Assembly: GCF_947077775.1 (NCBI RefSeq)
Contig: NZ_CAMTTE010000001.1
Span: 1,054,001-1,118,000, forward strand
Direction of reading: 5' to 3'
Length of the DNA stretch: 64,000 nt
Source: Salinibacter pepae
Lineage (GTDB): Bacteria > Bacteroidota > Rhodothermia > Rhodothermales > Salinibacteraceae
Part shown: positions 52,627-60,413 of the stretch, piece after piece
How the letters are laid out: each line of letters begins with the position of its first letter
Position numbering within the stretch: the stretch's first letter is position 1
Program-made: the position numbers and the translations under genes
The notes under the pieces: model-generated
Seen by the model: the letters and a program-made list of their open reading frames with translations, nothing else
Told to the model about the DNA's origin: nothing
Databases searched by the model: none

Positions 52627-53063
52627 GGTGGAATCAGGACGGCTTTGTAGCAAAACTTGACTGCATACAGTACAGTATAAGCGAGGAGACGGGGGAGGTC
52701 CACGGCCGCCTCCGTGGGCCCTGGGAGTTCCCACCAATTTTGTTCCACCGGAACGCCTCCCCCGTGCCCCGATGGCGCGACGCTCCTGCCCTGTAAGACC
52801 GAGGGTTGTGGGACGAAGGAGACGCCTCGTTCTGTCCCCTTCCTAAAGATCCCTTCTCAAAGAGACGCGGCGTATGGGGGGATCGCCCCTCGTCCCTGCG
52901 ATGGCACGCCAGCCGGCGGTTTCCAAAACGCCCTGCGGGGTGTGACGATGCTGAGAAACTTACGCTGGGCGGCGATATTACGGAAAGGCGACGACCACGT
53001 GGCGTCTAATTTGTTCAGCGTTGTTACGCGCAAGCCCCTCATTCCACGCCTCCTCCTCTCCCC
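52627..53063. other. Divergent intergenic region between blh and the NDH-2-like gene
   Basis: About 437 bases with no supported gene. It should hold both promoters. Seen: the tandem CAGTA motif near 52670 on the blh side, and an AT-richer patch (TAATTTGTTCAGCG) at about 53009-53022 on the dehydrogenase side. I could not assign a promoter firmly. Confidence 0.45.
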
Positions 53064-54419
53064 ATGCCGTTTGACACACCGTCGCCTGCGTCCGACCGCC
53101 CCCACGTCGTCATCGTCGGGGCCGGGTTTGCGGGCCTGGAGGCCGCCAAAACGCTGCGCGACGCCCCGGTCCGCGTCACGCTCGTCGACCGCAACAACTA
53201 CCACAAGTTTCAGCCGCTGCTCTACGAGGTGGCCATGGCGGGGCTGGAGCCGGACGACATTGCCCACAATGTGCGCAACATCTTCCAGGGCAACGAGACG
53301 GTGAACTTTCGCCTCGGCACCGTGGTCGACATCGACCCTGCCCGCCAGCAGGTGCACCTGCACGGCGGTCAGTCGCTCTCCTACGACCACCTCGTCCTGG
53401 CGGCGGGTGCCGTCTCGACCGACTTCGGGATTCCCGGCGTGGAGGAGCACGCCTACCCCCTCAAGAACGTGCCCGACGCCGTCAACCTGCGCAACCGCGT
53501 GCTGCGGCAGTTCGAGCGGTACGACCGGCAGCGGGCGGGCGCCGGAGAGGGCGCCCTCACCTTCGTCGTGGTGGGCGGGGGGCCAACGGGCGTCGAGATG
53601 GCGGGCGCGTTCGTGGAGCTCTTCGACACGCTCAACGACGACTTTGCCCGGTTTGACACGCGCGAGGAGGCCCGCTGCCTCCTTCTGGAAATGGAGGACG
53701 AGCTCCTGCCCCCCTACAAGGGGCCACAGCGGGCCTACACCCGGCAGGTCCTCGAGGCGCGCGGCGTGGACGTCCAGACCAACACGGCCGTCGAGCGCGT
53801 CGCCCCCGACCGGGTCCACCTCGCCGATGGGCGGGTCCTCCCGACCCAGACGCTGGTCTGGGCGGCCGGCGTGAAGGCGAGCCCGGTGGCCAACCTGCTC
53901 GACGCCGAGCAGGACCGGGCCGATCGGGTCGTCGTGAGCCCGGACCTGACGGTGCCCGAGCACCCGGACGTGTACGTCGTGGGCGACATGGCCGCCATTG
54001 AGGGCGAGGACGGATACGAGCCCCAGCTCGCGCAGGTCGCCATCCAGAGCGGCCGGCACGCCGCGGCCCAGATTCAGCGCCGCCTCCGCGACGGCACCAC
54101 GGAGCGATTCGAGTACTGGGACCTCGGCCAGATGGCCACGATCGGCCGGAACGCGGCGGTGGCCGAGTTTGCCGGGGGCATCGCGTTTCGGGGCTTCATG
54201 GCCTGGTTTCTCTGGGTCGTCATCCACATTGCCAAGCTGGTGGGCTTCCGCAACCGCCTCAGCGCCCTCGTCAACTGGGCCTACAACTACTTCACGTACA
54301 ACCGCAGCGCGCGTCTTATCCTCGACGCGGTGCCCCTCTCCGACGGCGGGCCCACGGAGGTGAACGCGGAGGACGAGCAGGTCGAGGAACGCCCCCAGAC
54401 GGTGGGCACCCAGCCGTAG
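53064..54419 (+). CDS. NDH-2-like FAD-dependent NADH dehydrogenase
   Basis: 451 residues. Two dinucleotide folds: FAD site HVVIVGAGFAGLEAAKTLRD (about 13-32), the conserved DRNNYHKFQPLLYEVAMAGL, NAD site LTFVVVGGGPTGVEMAGAFV (about 166-185), and the FAD-end VYVVGDMAAIEGEDGYEPQLA with AQVAIQSGRHAA. The C-terminal amphipathic stretch (FLWVVIHIAKLVGFRNRLSA) is the usual membrane-binding part of type II NADH:quinone oxidoreductases. It oxidises NADH without pumping protons. The last 25 residues are acidic. Followed 81 nt later by a small lipoprotein gene. Confidence 0.92.
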   Translation: MPFDTPSPASDRPHVVIVGAGFAGLEAAKTLRDAPVRVTLVDRNNYHKFQPLLYEVAMAGLEPDDIAHNVRNIFQGNETVNFRLGTVVDIDPARQQVHLHGGQSLSYDHLVLAAGAVSTDFGIPGVEEHAYPLKNVPDAVNLRNRVLRQFERYDRQRAGAGEGALTFVVVGGGPTGVEMAGAFVELFDTLNDDFARFDTREEARCLLLEMEDELLPPYKGPQRAYTRQVLEARGVDVQTNTAVERVAPDRVHLADGRVLPTQTLVWAAGVKASPVANLLDAEQDRADRVVVSPDLTVPEHPDVYVVGDMAAIEGEDGYEPQLAQVAIQSGRHAAAQIQRRLRDGTTERFEYWDLGQMATIGRNAAVAEFAGGIAFRGFMAWFLWVVIHIAKLVGFRNRLSALVNWAYNYFTYNRSARLILDAVPLSDGGPTEVNAEDEQVEERPQTVGTQP

Positions 54420-54500
54420 TCGTCCGTTTGCAGGGGGGGCGACGCTGGGGCGGAGGCGTCGCTCTCCGCCCCAGTCCCATTCCGCTGCCCGTACCGCCCC

Positions 54501-55022
54501 ATGCCTCGCTGCCTCGCCCTGCCGCTCTCCCTCGTCGGTCTTTGGCTCGTCCTCCTGCTGTCCGGCTGCGGAGACGCCTCCGACCTCGGCGTGGCCGCGG
54601 GGCGGTACCGCCTCCAGATCCACGGGGCCGTCACCGACACGCTCGCGGGCCCCGCCGTGCTTCGTTCGGTGCGCGACACCCGCGTCGGCCTCGAGCTGGG
54701 CGCCCGGGGCGGGCCCGGCCTTTCGATGGAGTTCACGCCGCGCGGCACGGGAGGGGCCCCCGACGCGGCAACGGGCCGCTACGCGGTGGTGCGGGCCGCC
54801 CTGCTCGATGCGCCCCACACCGACAGCCTGCCGGGGCTCGTCGCGTTCTTGTCGCTGCCCAATGCGCGCTTCGAGGCCACGGAGGGCCACGTTTCGATCA
54901 CCCAGGCCGGGCGTGGGGCCGTGGGCGGGACGTTCACCCTTGAAATGACCGAACAGGCCCCCGCCCTCTCAACGACGCGGACGATACGGGTGACGGGGGC
55001 GCTCCGGGCCACGGCACCGTAG
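54501..55022 (+). CDS. Small predicted lipoprotein of unknown function
   Basis: 173 residues. The signal peptide ends in lipobox LLSGC (Cys about 23). The body is a likely beta-structure with an N-terminal GRYRLQIHGAVTDTLAGPAV and a C-terminal GGTFTLEMTEQAPALSTTRT segment that repeats the same sense of strands. I recognise no family. It lies between the NDH-2-like and exonuclease genes on the same strand. Confidence 0.6.
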   Translation: MPRCLALPLSLVGLWLVLLLSGCGDASDLGVAAGRYRLQIHGAVTDTLAGPAVLRSVRDTRVGLELGARGGPGLSMEFTPRGTGGAPDAATGRYAVVRAALLDAPHTDSLPGLVAFLSLPNARFEATEGHVSITQAGRGAVGGTFTLEMTEQAPALSTTRTIRVTGALRATAP

Positions 55023-55192
55023 TGGTTGCGTTTTCGCCGCCGGAGGCACATGTTGCTGGCAGACTCCCCCCCTGCCTGACAACGTATCGCAGGGGCAACT
55101 CCGCACACGCGGAGATCGATCACTCGAAGGGACGCCACGTCTCCCTTGTACCGAGTGGATCATCCACGGCCCCAGCCGACCCTCTCCCGACC

Positions 55193-55714
55193 ATGAGCGC
55201 GTGGGCGGATCGCCCCCTCCGGACGGCCACCCTTCTCTTCTTCGACCTCGAGACGACCGCCCTGCGGCCCGACCGCGGCGGGCGCATCTGCGAGATGGCC
55301 GTCGTGGACGAGCAGGGCATTCAGTTCCACTGGCGCAGCGACGCGGCCCCGCCCCGCGACGATGCCGTGGCGACGCGGTTGCCTCGTCTCATCGACCACC
55401 TGGAGGCAGGCGTGGTCGTGGGGCACAATCTGCCGTTCGATTTCCGCTTCGTCACCTACGAGGCCGAGCGACTCGGCCTCGATGGCCTGGGCCTTCGCTT
55501 TGCCGACACGCTGGGCCTGGCGCGGTCTCTCCTCGACGGGCCGGACACCCACCAGCTCGGGACGCTGCTCGGCCACTTCAATGCCGCGCCGGGCGAGGAG
55601 CTCCACACGGCCGTGGGCGACGCCCTCGCCACCCGCACCCTCTTCTGGCACCTCGTGGAGCACGGCGGGCTCCGGACGCTGGCCGACATCGACGTCCAGC
55701 GGCTCCAGTGGTAG
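55193..55714 (+). CDS. DEDDh-family 3'-5' exonuclease (DnaQ-like)
   Basis: 173 residues from ATG 55193. Exo I: LLFFDLETTALRPDRGGRIC with the catalytic Asp-Glu pair (about 17-19); Exo II: VVVGHNLPFDFRFVTYEA with catalytic Asp; Exo III: EELHTAVGDALATRTLFWHL with His and Asp (DEDDh). It is a stand-alone exonuclease domain, as found in DnaQ/RNase T-like proteins of unassigned role, not the long PolC type. It trims DNA or RNA 3' ends. It is the last housekeeping gene before the toxin-antitoxin/CRISPR block. Confidence 0.85.
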   Translation: MSAWADRPLRTATLLFFDLETTALRPDRGGRICEMAVVDEQGIQFHWRSDAAPPRDDAVATRLPRLIDHLEAGVVVGHNLPFDFRFVTYEAERLGLDGLGLRFADTLGLARSLLDGPDTHQLGTLLGHFNAAPGEELHTAVGDALATRTLFWHLVEHGGLRTLADIDVQRLQW

Positions 55715-55749
55715 GCGGATGGCGCGAAACCGAGCAGCGAAACGGAAGC

Positions 55750-55775
55750 ACGTCAATACTGAGACCCCGTGACGT
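55750..55775 (+). promoter_or_regulatory. Inverted repeat ACGTCA-N14-TGACGT before antitoxin gene 1
   Basis: ACGTCA (55750-55755) and TGACGT (55770-55775) lie 17 bp before the antitoxin ATG. The same two half-sites with a 15-bp spacer stand before antitoxin gene 2, and both right half-sites extend to TGACGTACA. This suggests the operator bound by the ribbon-helix-helix antitoxins. Confidence 0.6.
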
Positions 55776-55792
55776 ACAATTCTGATCCCGCC

Positions 55793-56089
55793 ATGAAGTC
55801 CAAGCTCACCTTGCGCATGGACGAGGACGTGAAGGAGCGAGCCAAAGAGATCGCCCAAGAGCGCGGCACGTCCCTGTCGGCCCTCGTGGAGGGCTCCTTT
55901 CGCCTCCTGAGCGAGGCGGATGCGCCCAACGAGCAGGTCGGGGCCGGCACCGCGCTAACTCCTCAGTTGAAGAAGGTCCACGAACGGATCGGGCCGCCCC
56001 CAGACGACGCTCCGTTCGATGAACCAAGGGGCAATTGGACGGAGGACGAGCAACAGTTCATCAGGGCCGCCACCGAAAAGCACGCCTGA
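55793..56089 (+). CDS. VapB-like ribbon-helix-helix antitoxin (DUF6364 type), module 1
   Basis: 98 residues from ATG 55793. The N-terminus has the DNA-binding ribbon SKLTLRMDEDVKERAKEIAQ followed by the turn ERGTSLSALVEGSFRLL, the helix-turn-helix part of the RHH fold. The C-terminal half is acidic and would wrap the toxin. It is clearly related to the module-2 antitoxin (KSKLTLR-D-LKERAK-A-ERGTS pattern). Its own toxin gene, six bases downstream, is broken, so the antitoxin is now an orphan that might still bind the shared operator or neutralise the module-2 toxin. Confidence 0.82.
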   Translation: MKSKLTLRMDEDVKERAKEIAQERGTSLSALVEGSFRLLSEADAPNEQVGAGTALTPQLKKVHERIGPPPDDAPFDEPRGNWTEDEQQFIRAATEKHA

Positions 56090-56095
56090 TCGCCC

Positions 56096-56463
56096 GTGCG
56101 CCTCCCGTTCGACACGAACATCTTGATCGACGCCACCGTGCAGAGCCGTGCGCATTACGAGGGGGCCAATCAGATTCTGGTTCACGCCGAGCGGGGGGCA
56201 TTGACGGCATCGTCACCCCCACTGCAATTGCCACGTGCTGGTCCGTGTCGACGGCCACCTGCGAGGTCGATCCGCGTCCCCTCTTCGAGTATCTGTCGAC
56301 GGTCGTCGACCCTGCGCGGATGGGATGATCGGCCCTGTCCGATGCCCTAGAGGCGCCAAACGACGCGGACTTCGAGGACGAGTACATCGCCGCCGGCGGC
56401 GTGCAGGCGGGCGTCGAGGGCGTCGTGACGCGGAACCCGGACGATTTTCGGGACGGCCCGTGA
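56096..56463 (+). pseudogene. Broken PIN-domain (VapC-like) toxin gene, module 1
   Basis: Starts GTG at 56096 with LPFDTNILIDATVQSRAHYE, the PIN-domain first strand with catalytic Asp. The frame is lost at a run of six G (56193-56198); one extra G would restore it. The sequence continues in the next frame as GIDGIVTPTAIATCWSVSTA and DPRPLFEYLSTVVDPARMG, then hits TGA at 56326-56328, and goes on in the same frame as SALSDALEAPNDADFEDEYI and VTRNPDDF to 56463. The conceptual protein lines up along its length with the intact module-2 toxin. Two separate lesions mean it is dead, not merely a sequencing slip. Confidence 0.85.
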
Positions 56464-56683
56464 CCGCCCCCCCCCGACGGAAGTGCTCGATGCCCTGGAA
56501 TGAGCACCCGTTCCTGCACGTCTCTCCCGCGACGGCAGATCGGAGGGGCCGTTTTCCGCACGTTGCTTTTATCTTTTCCCAAAACCCCATACGTTTTCCC
56601 TACTGCTCGTCGGCCCGCCGTGTCTTCTAAAACGACGATTTGCAACGAGGCGCCTCCTCTCTGACTGACCGCCCTTGTCCGGT

Positions 56684-59284
56684 ATGGACGGCTCTCCCGA
56701 CCGCTCTCAGTTTTGGGCCAAGCTCACGTACAAGGACAATGACCGATCGACCGGCGAGATCGTCGACTGGCATCCCCTTCTCGCCCACTCGGCGGATGTA
56801 GCCGCCGTCACGGAAGCCCTCTTGCAGCGAACGATTCTCCGCGATCGCGTCGCGTCGCTGATCGGGTGGGACGACCTGTCCGACGTGCACGTCGCCCGCC
56901 TGTCGGCCTTCGCCGCGCTGCACGACACCGGGAAGGTGAACCACGGGTTTCAGAATCGGGCGTTCGGGGAAACGCCGACCTCTGACCACGTGACCCCAAT
57001 GGTGAATGTATACAAGGCGTCGGATCCGCTGGCCTACCTCGCCCCGCTCGGCATCGCAGACCTGCAGGACTGGGCGACCGACCTTGATGTGCTCGGCCAC
57101 CTGCTGCTGGCGACGTTCGGCCACCACGGCGCGCCGGTCACGCCGGGCACACACGATCCCATGCTCTGGGAGCCCTCCGACGACCGAGATCCGGAAGCGG
57201 GTCTCGTCCGGCTGGACACCCACGTCCGCGAGTGGCTTCCGTCGGCGTATGAGGACGAGGCCGCCCCCTTTCCCGCCACACCTGCCTTTCAGCACGCCTT
57301 CAACGGCCTCCTCACGCTGGCCGACTGGATTGGCTCCGACGAGTCGTTCTTCCCGTTCGCCGACACGCTGGACGCCCCGATGGAGCGGGCGCGGGCCCGT
57401 GCCGCCGAGGCCGTGGACGCCCTCTTCCTGGACCCGGACGGTCCGCGTTCGGTCCTTTCTGCCGATAGCGGCTTCGACCAGATTCTGGAGCAGCCGGACT
57501 GGACTCCCTACCCGATCCAGGACGCGGTGCGCGACGTGCCTGTGCACAAACACGGCGGCCTCGCCGTCCTCGAATCGGACACCGGCTCGGGAAAAACGGA
57601 GGCCGCCCTTGCCCGCTACGTGCGCCTCTTCCGTGCCGGTCTCGTCGACGGCCTCTACTTTGCCGTGCCCACCCGCACCGCCGCCACGCAGCTCCACGAC
57701 CGGGTCACGGCGGCCGTCAAGCGGCTCTTTCCGGAGGAGCAGCGCCCGCCGGTCGTACAGGCCGTGCCGGGCTACATAAAAGCCGACGACGTCGAAGCCA
57801 CGCGCCTGCCCGACAGCTTTGGGGTCCGGTGGGACGAAGAGGTTCAGCACCGCGGGTGGGCCGCCGAAAGCTCCAAGCGCTACCTCGCTGCCCCCATCGC
57901 CGTGGGCACCGTCGACCAAGTATTGCTCTCCACACTGCAGGCGAGCCACGCTCACATGCGGGCGACGGCGCTCCTGCGGCACTTCCTCGTGGTCGACGAG
58001 GTCCATGCCTCCGACGCCTACATGACGCGGCTCCTGGACCGGGTCCTCGATCAGCACCTTGCCGCCGGCGGGCACGCCCTACTTATGTCCGCCACCCTCG
58101 GCGCCTCCGCCCGCGTGCACCTCACGACCGACGACGGCAACGTGCCCGCGCAGGACGCGGCGGAGACCGAAGACTATCCGCTCGTCACGCACGTCGACGC
58201 CGCCCGCACCGACCCGGACTCGGTCCACGCCGCCTCCTCGGACGCGAGCAAAACTGTGGCCCCCACGCTCTGCGACGACGCAGACGCCCCGGCGGCCGTC
58301 GCCCGGCGGGCCCTCGACCACGCCGAAAACGGCGCCCGCGTCCTCGTCATCCGCAACCTTGTGGACGACTGTATCAAGACGCAGCAAGAACTGGAATCGC
58401 TGGCCGGGGACAACACGCTCCTCTTCGGCGTCGACGGCACGCCCGCCCCGCACCACTCCCGCTTTGCGCCCGACGACCGGCAGCGCCTCGACAACGCCGT
58501 CGAGGCCACGTTCGGCCCCGACACACCCAATCGCGGCGTCGTGGCGGTGGCCACGCAGACGGTGGAACAGAGCCTGGACCTGGACGCCGACCTCATGATC
58601 ACGGACTTGTGCCCGATGGACGTGCTCCTGCAGCGCATCGGGCGCCTGCACCGCCACGGTCGCGACCGGCCCGACGGCTACGCCACCGCCCGGTGCGTCG
58701 TCCTCACGCCCGAGGAGCGGGACCTGGCCCCGCACATTTCGGACGACGGACAGGCGTTCGGCCCGCACGGGCTGGGCACCGTCTACGGCGACCTGCGCGT
58801 CCTTGACGCTACATGGGCCGTCCTGGGAAGCGACGACCTTGCGCCGTGGCAGATTCCCGAGGACAACCGCCTGCTCGTCGAGCGCGCCACGCATCCCGAT
58901 GCGCTCCGGACGGTCGTGGAGAACGAGGGCGACGACTGGCACCGCCACGAGCAGTGGGTGCTCGGCTCCCAGCAGGCCGACCGGCAGGCCACCGGACACG
59001 TCACCATCGACCGCGGCGAGCCGTTTGGGGCGGAACCGTTTCCCGACGACCTCGGCACCGCCAAGACGCGGCTCGGACAGGAAGACTACCGGGTCGAACT
59101 CCCGCGTCCCGTCGACGGCCCCTTCGGCGCGGCCATCGAGGAACTGTCCGTCAGCGCGTGGCAGCTCGACGCCCCGCCGGAGACGGAGGAAGCGACTGAC
59201 GTGAAGCAGGGAAGCGGGGCCTTCTCGTTTCAGTTTAGCGGCCACTCGTTTCAGTACGACCGCCTGGGATTGTCTCAAAAATGA
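56684..59284 (+). CDS. cas3: CRISPR-associated nuclease-helicase Cas3 (type I-E)
   Basis: About 866 residues from ATG 56684 (a TTG nine bases earlier is possible). HD nuclease domain at the N-terminus: WHPLLAHSADVAAV, then AALHDTGKVNHGFQ (HD motif) and FGHHGAPVTPG. SF2 helicase: Walker A LESDTGSGKTEAALA (about 293-306), motif II LVVDEVHASDAYM (DEVH), motif III LLMSATLGA, motif VI region DVLLQRIGRLHRHGRDR. It degrades target DNA after recruitment by Cascade. It is the first cas gene, but unusually is separated from cse1 by a whole toxin-antitoxin module and another gene. It lies 220 bp after the broken toxin. Confidence 0.95.
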   Translation: MDGSPDRSQFWAKLTYKDNDRSTGEIVDWHPLLAHSADVAAVTEALLQRTILRDRVASLIGWDDLSDVHVARLSAFAALHDTGKVNHGFQNRAFGETPTSDHVTPMVNVYKASDPLAYLAPLGIADLQDWATDLDVLGHLLLATFGHHGAPVTPGTHDPMLWEPSDDRDPEAGLVRLDTHVREWLPSAYEDEAAPFPATPAFQHAFNGLLTLADWIGSDESFFPFADTLDAPMERARARAAEAVDALFLDPDGPRSVLSADSGFDQILEQPDWTPYPIQDAVRDVPVHKHGGLAVLESDTGSGKTEAALARYVRLFRAGLVDGLYFAVPTRTAATQLHDRVTAAVKRLFPEEQRPPVVQAVPGYIKADDVEATRLPDSFGVRWDEEVQHRGWAAESSKRYLAAPIAVGTVDQVLLSTLQASHAHMRATALLRHFLVVDEVHASDAYMTRLLDRVLDQHLAAGGHALLMSATLGASARVHLTTDDGNVPAQDAAETEDYPLVTHVDAARTDPDSVHAASSDASKTVAPTLCDDADAPAAVARRALDHAENGARVLVIRNLVDDCIKTQQELESLAGDNTLLFGVDGTPAPHHSRFAPDDRQRLDNAVEATFGPDTPNRGVVAVATQTVEQSLDLDADLMITDLCPMDVLLQRIGRLHRHGRDRPDGYATARCVVLTPEERDLAPHISDDGQAFGPHGLGTVYGDLRVLDATWAVLGSDDLAPWQIPEDNRLLVERATHPDALRTVVENEGDDWHRHEQWVLGSQQADRQATGHVTIDRGEPFGAEPFPDDLGTAKTRLGQEDYRVELPRPVDGPFGAAIEELSVSAWQLDAPPETEEATDVKQGSGAFSFQFSGHSFQYDRLGLSQK

Positions 59285-59345
59285 GAGTCGCGCCAGGCGC
59301 TGAACAGACCTTAAGTGAAGGAACGGCAAACTGAAGGCGCGTTAT

Positions 59346-59372
59346 ACGTCATTAAAATTCTCATATTGACGT
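59346..59372 (+). promoter_or_regulatory. Inverted repeat ACGTCA-N15-TGACGT before antitoxin gene 2
   Basis: ACGTCA at 59346-59351 and TGACGT at 59367-59372, ending 11 bp before the ATG, with an AT-rich spacer. Flanking bases extend the symmetry to TACGTCA/TGACGTA. It matches the half-sites upstream of antitoxin gene 1. Likely an autorepression site overlapping the promoter. Confidence 0.62.
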
Positions 59373-59383
59373 ACAGCAGGAAA

Positions 59384-59689
59384 ATGTCCACGAAATCAAA
59401 GCTTACCCTCCGTCTCGACGACCGCCTGAAAGAACGCGCCAAACGACTGGCCAAGGAGCGGGGGACCTCCGTCTCCCAAATCGTGGAAGACTACTTTCGC
59501 CTCCTGCTCCGCGAGCCGAACGGGGACGACTCCGGACCGGAGTCGGCGTCCGATATGAACACCGTTCCCGACGATCTTCCGCCCCGCACCCGCAAAATGG
59601 TGGACGCGCTCGGCCCGGCGGCGACGGACCTAAACCTCGACAAAGATACGGAGGCCTGGGTCGACGCGATGCACGAGAAGCACAAGTAG
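59384..59689 (+). CDS. VapB-like ribbon-helix-helix antitoxin (DUF6364 type), module 2
   Basis: 101 residues from ATG 59384; the frame is open upstream but that part covers the operator. RHH N-terminus STKSKLTLRLDDRLKERAKR, turn KERGTSVSQIVEDYFRLLL, then an acidic linker (NGDDSGPESASD) and a C-terminal helix TEAWVDAMHEKHK that resembles the end of the module-1 antitoxin (IRAATEKHA). It neutralises the PIN toxin 39 bp downstream and probably represses its own promoter. It sits 99 nt after cas3. Confidence 0.87.
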   Translation: MSTKSKLTLRLDDRLKERAKRLAKERGTSVSQIVEDYFRLLLREPNGDDSGPESASDMNTVPDDLPPRTRKMVDALGPAATDLNLDKDTEAWVDAMHEKHK

Positions 59690-59728
59690 ATCGAACGGCC
59701 CCTCGTCACGGACGCCCATTTTCCCGGC

Positions 59729-60142
59729 ATGACGGTTCTCTTCGACACGAACGTCCTCATTGATGCCGCTGTCGCCTCCCGGTCGCATCACGGCGCAGCC
59801 GTCCGTCTGATCGCGGCGGCCGAGCGCGACACCATCGACGGCCTCGTTGCCCCCACGTCAATCGCGACTTGGTGGTACGTGGCATACGAACGGGAAGACA
59901 CCGAACCACGTCCGCTTTTCGACCTGCTGGCGGACGTGATGCGCATTGCTCCTATGGGCCGCTCGGCGCTCCGGACGGCACTTCAGAACCCTGGAACCGA
60001 CGTCTTTGAAGACGGCTACCTTGCCGCTGCCGGGGCGGCGGCCGGCGCTTCGGCCGTCGCGACGCGAAACGAATCCGACTTCACGTCAACGGCCCTCACC
60101 CCCTATCATCCTCTCGATCTTGTGGGGATGCTTAACTGTTAG
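59729..60142 (+). CDS. PIN-domain ribonuclease toxin (VapC-like), module 2
   Basis: 137 residues. PIN fold: TVLFDTNVLIDAAVASRSHH with catalytic Asp6, TIDGLVAPTSIATWWYVAYE, then VFEDGYLAAAGAAAGASAVA with the central acidic pair and ATRNESDFTSTALTPYHPLD with the last acidic residue. All acidic positions of the Mg-dependent site seem present, so it should be an active ribonuclease (tRNA or rRNA cleaving in known VapCs). It is encoded after its antitoxin with a short gap, inside the CRISPR-Cas operon. Confidence 0.87.
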   Translation: MTVLFDTNVLIDAAVASRSHHGAAVRLIAAAERDTIDGLVAPTSIATWWYVAYEREDTEPRPLFDLLADVMRIAPMGRSALRTALQNPGTDVFEDGYLAAAGAAAGASAVATRNESDFTSTALTPYHPLDLVGMLNC

Positions 60143-60209
60143 TTTTACTCTTTAATCTCACCCGTTTGACATTTTCCAGGAATACTCATTACCCTTTTGA
60201 CAGAGATGA

Positions 60210-60360
60210 CTCCAGTAAGCTGGAGATAGCCCAGGGTGGGATTCTAGAGTCGCTAGCCCCCCAACGGATTCCCCATACTCATGGGGTTAAAAATGAAGGC
60301 CCTCCGGTCGGGCTGACCGCAGGGCCTTACTGAGCCGTCGATTTCACGGATCGGCGGCTC
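60210..60360. other. Cluster of four hairpins between toxin 2 and the unknown gene
   Basis: A 271-bp gene-free gap contains in order: CTCCAG/CTGGAG (60210-60225), CCCCAT/ATGGGG (60271-60286), a compound stem AAGGCCCT...AGGGCCTT with an inner CGGTC/GACCG (60296-60328), and an 11-bp stem with one G-T pair (60332-60360). On the minus strand the third stem is followed by CATTTTTAACC, which has terminator form although no minus-strand gene is known here. Could be a structured small RNA or a bidirectional terminator block. Confidence 0.6.
60266..60294 (+). repeat. Solitary CRISPR-repeat-like 29-mer (type I-E geometry)
   Basis: GGATT-CCCC-N8-GGGG-TTAAAAAT has the same block lengths (5-4-8-4-8) as the Escherichia coli type I-E repeat (GAGTT-CCCC-N8-GGGG-ATAAACCG) and shares about 16 of 29 bases. 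Only one copy is seen. It may be chance resemblance of a simple hairpin. Confidence 0.25.
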
Positions 60361-60413
60361 GGCTGCCGTGCTTTCTGAGATTGCGTCCACACTAACAGCA
60401 CCCCCATTATACT

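Noticed and set aside
56464-56683. Possible cas3 promoter TATCTTTT near 56,574 and C-run at 56,466
   Set aside because: The -7-like match is in an AT-rich patch without a good -33 partner; too weak to list as a feature.
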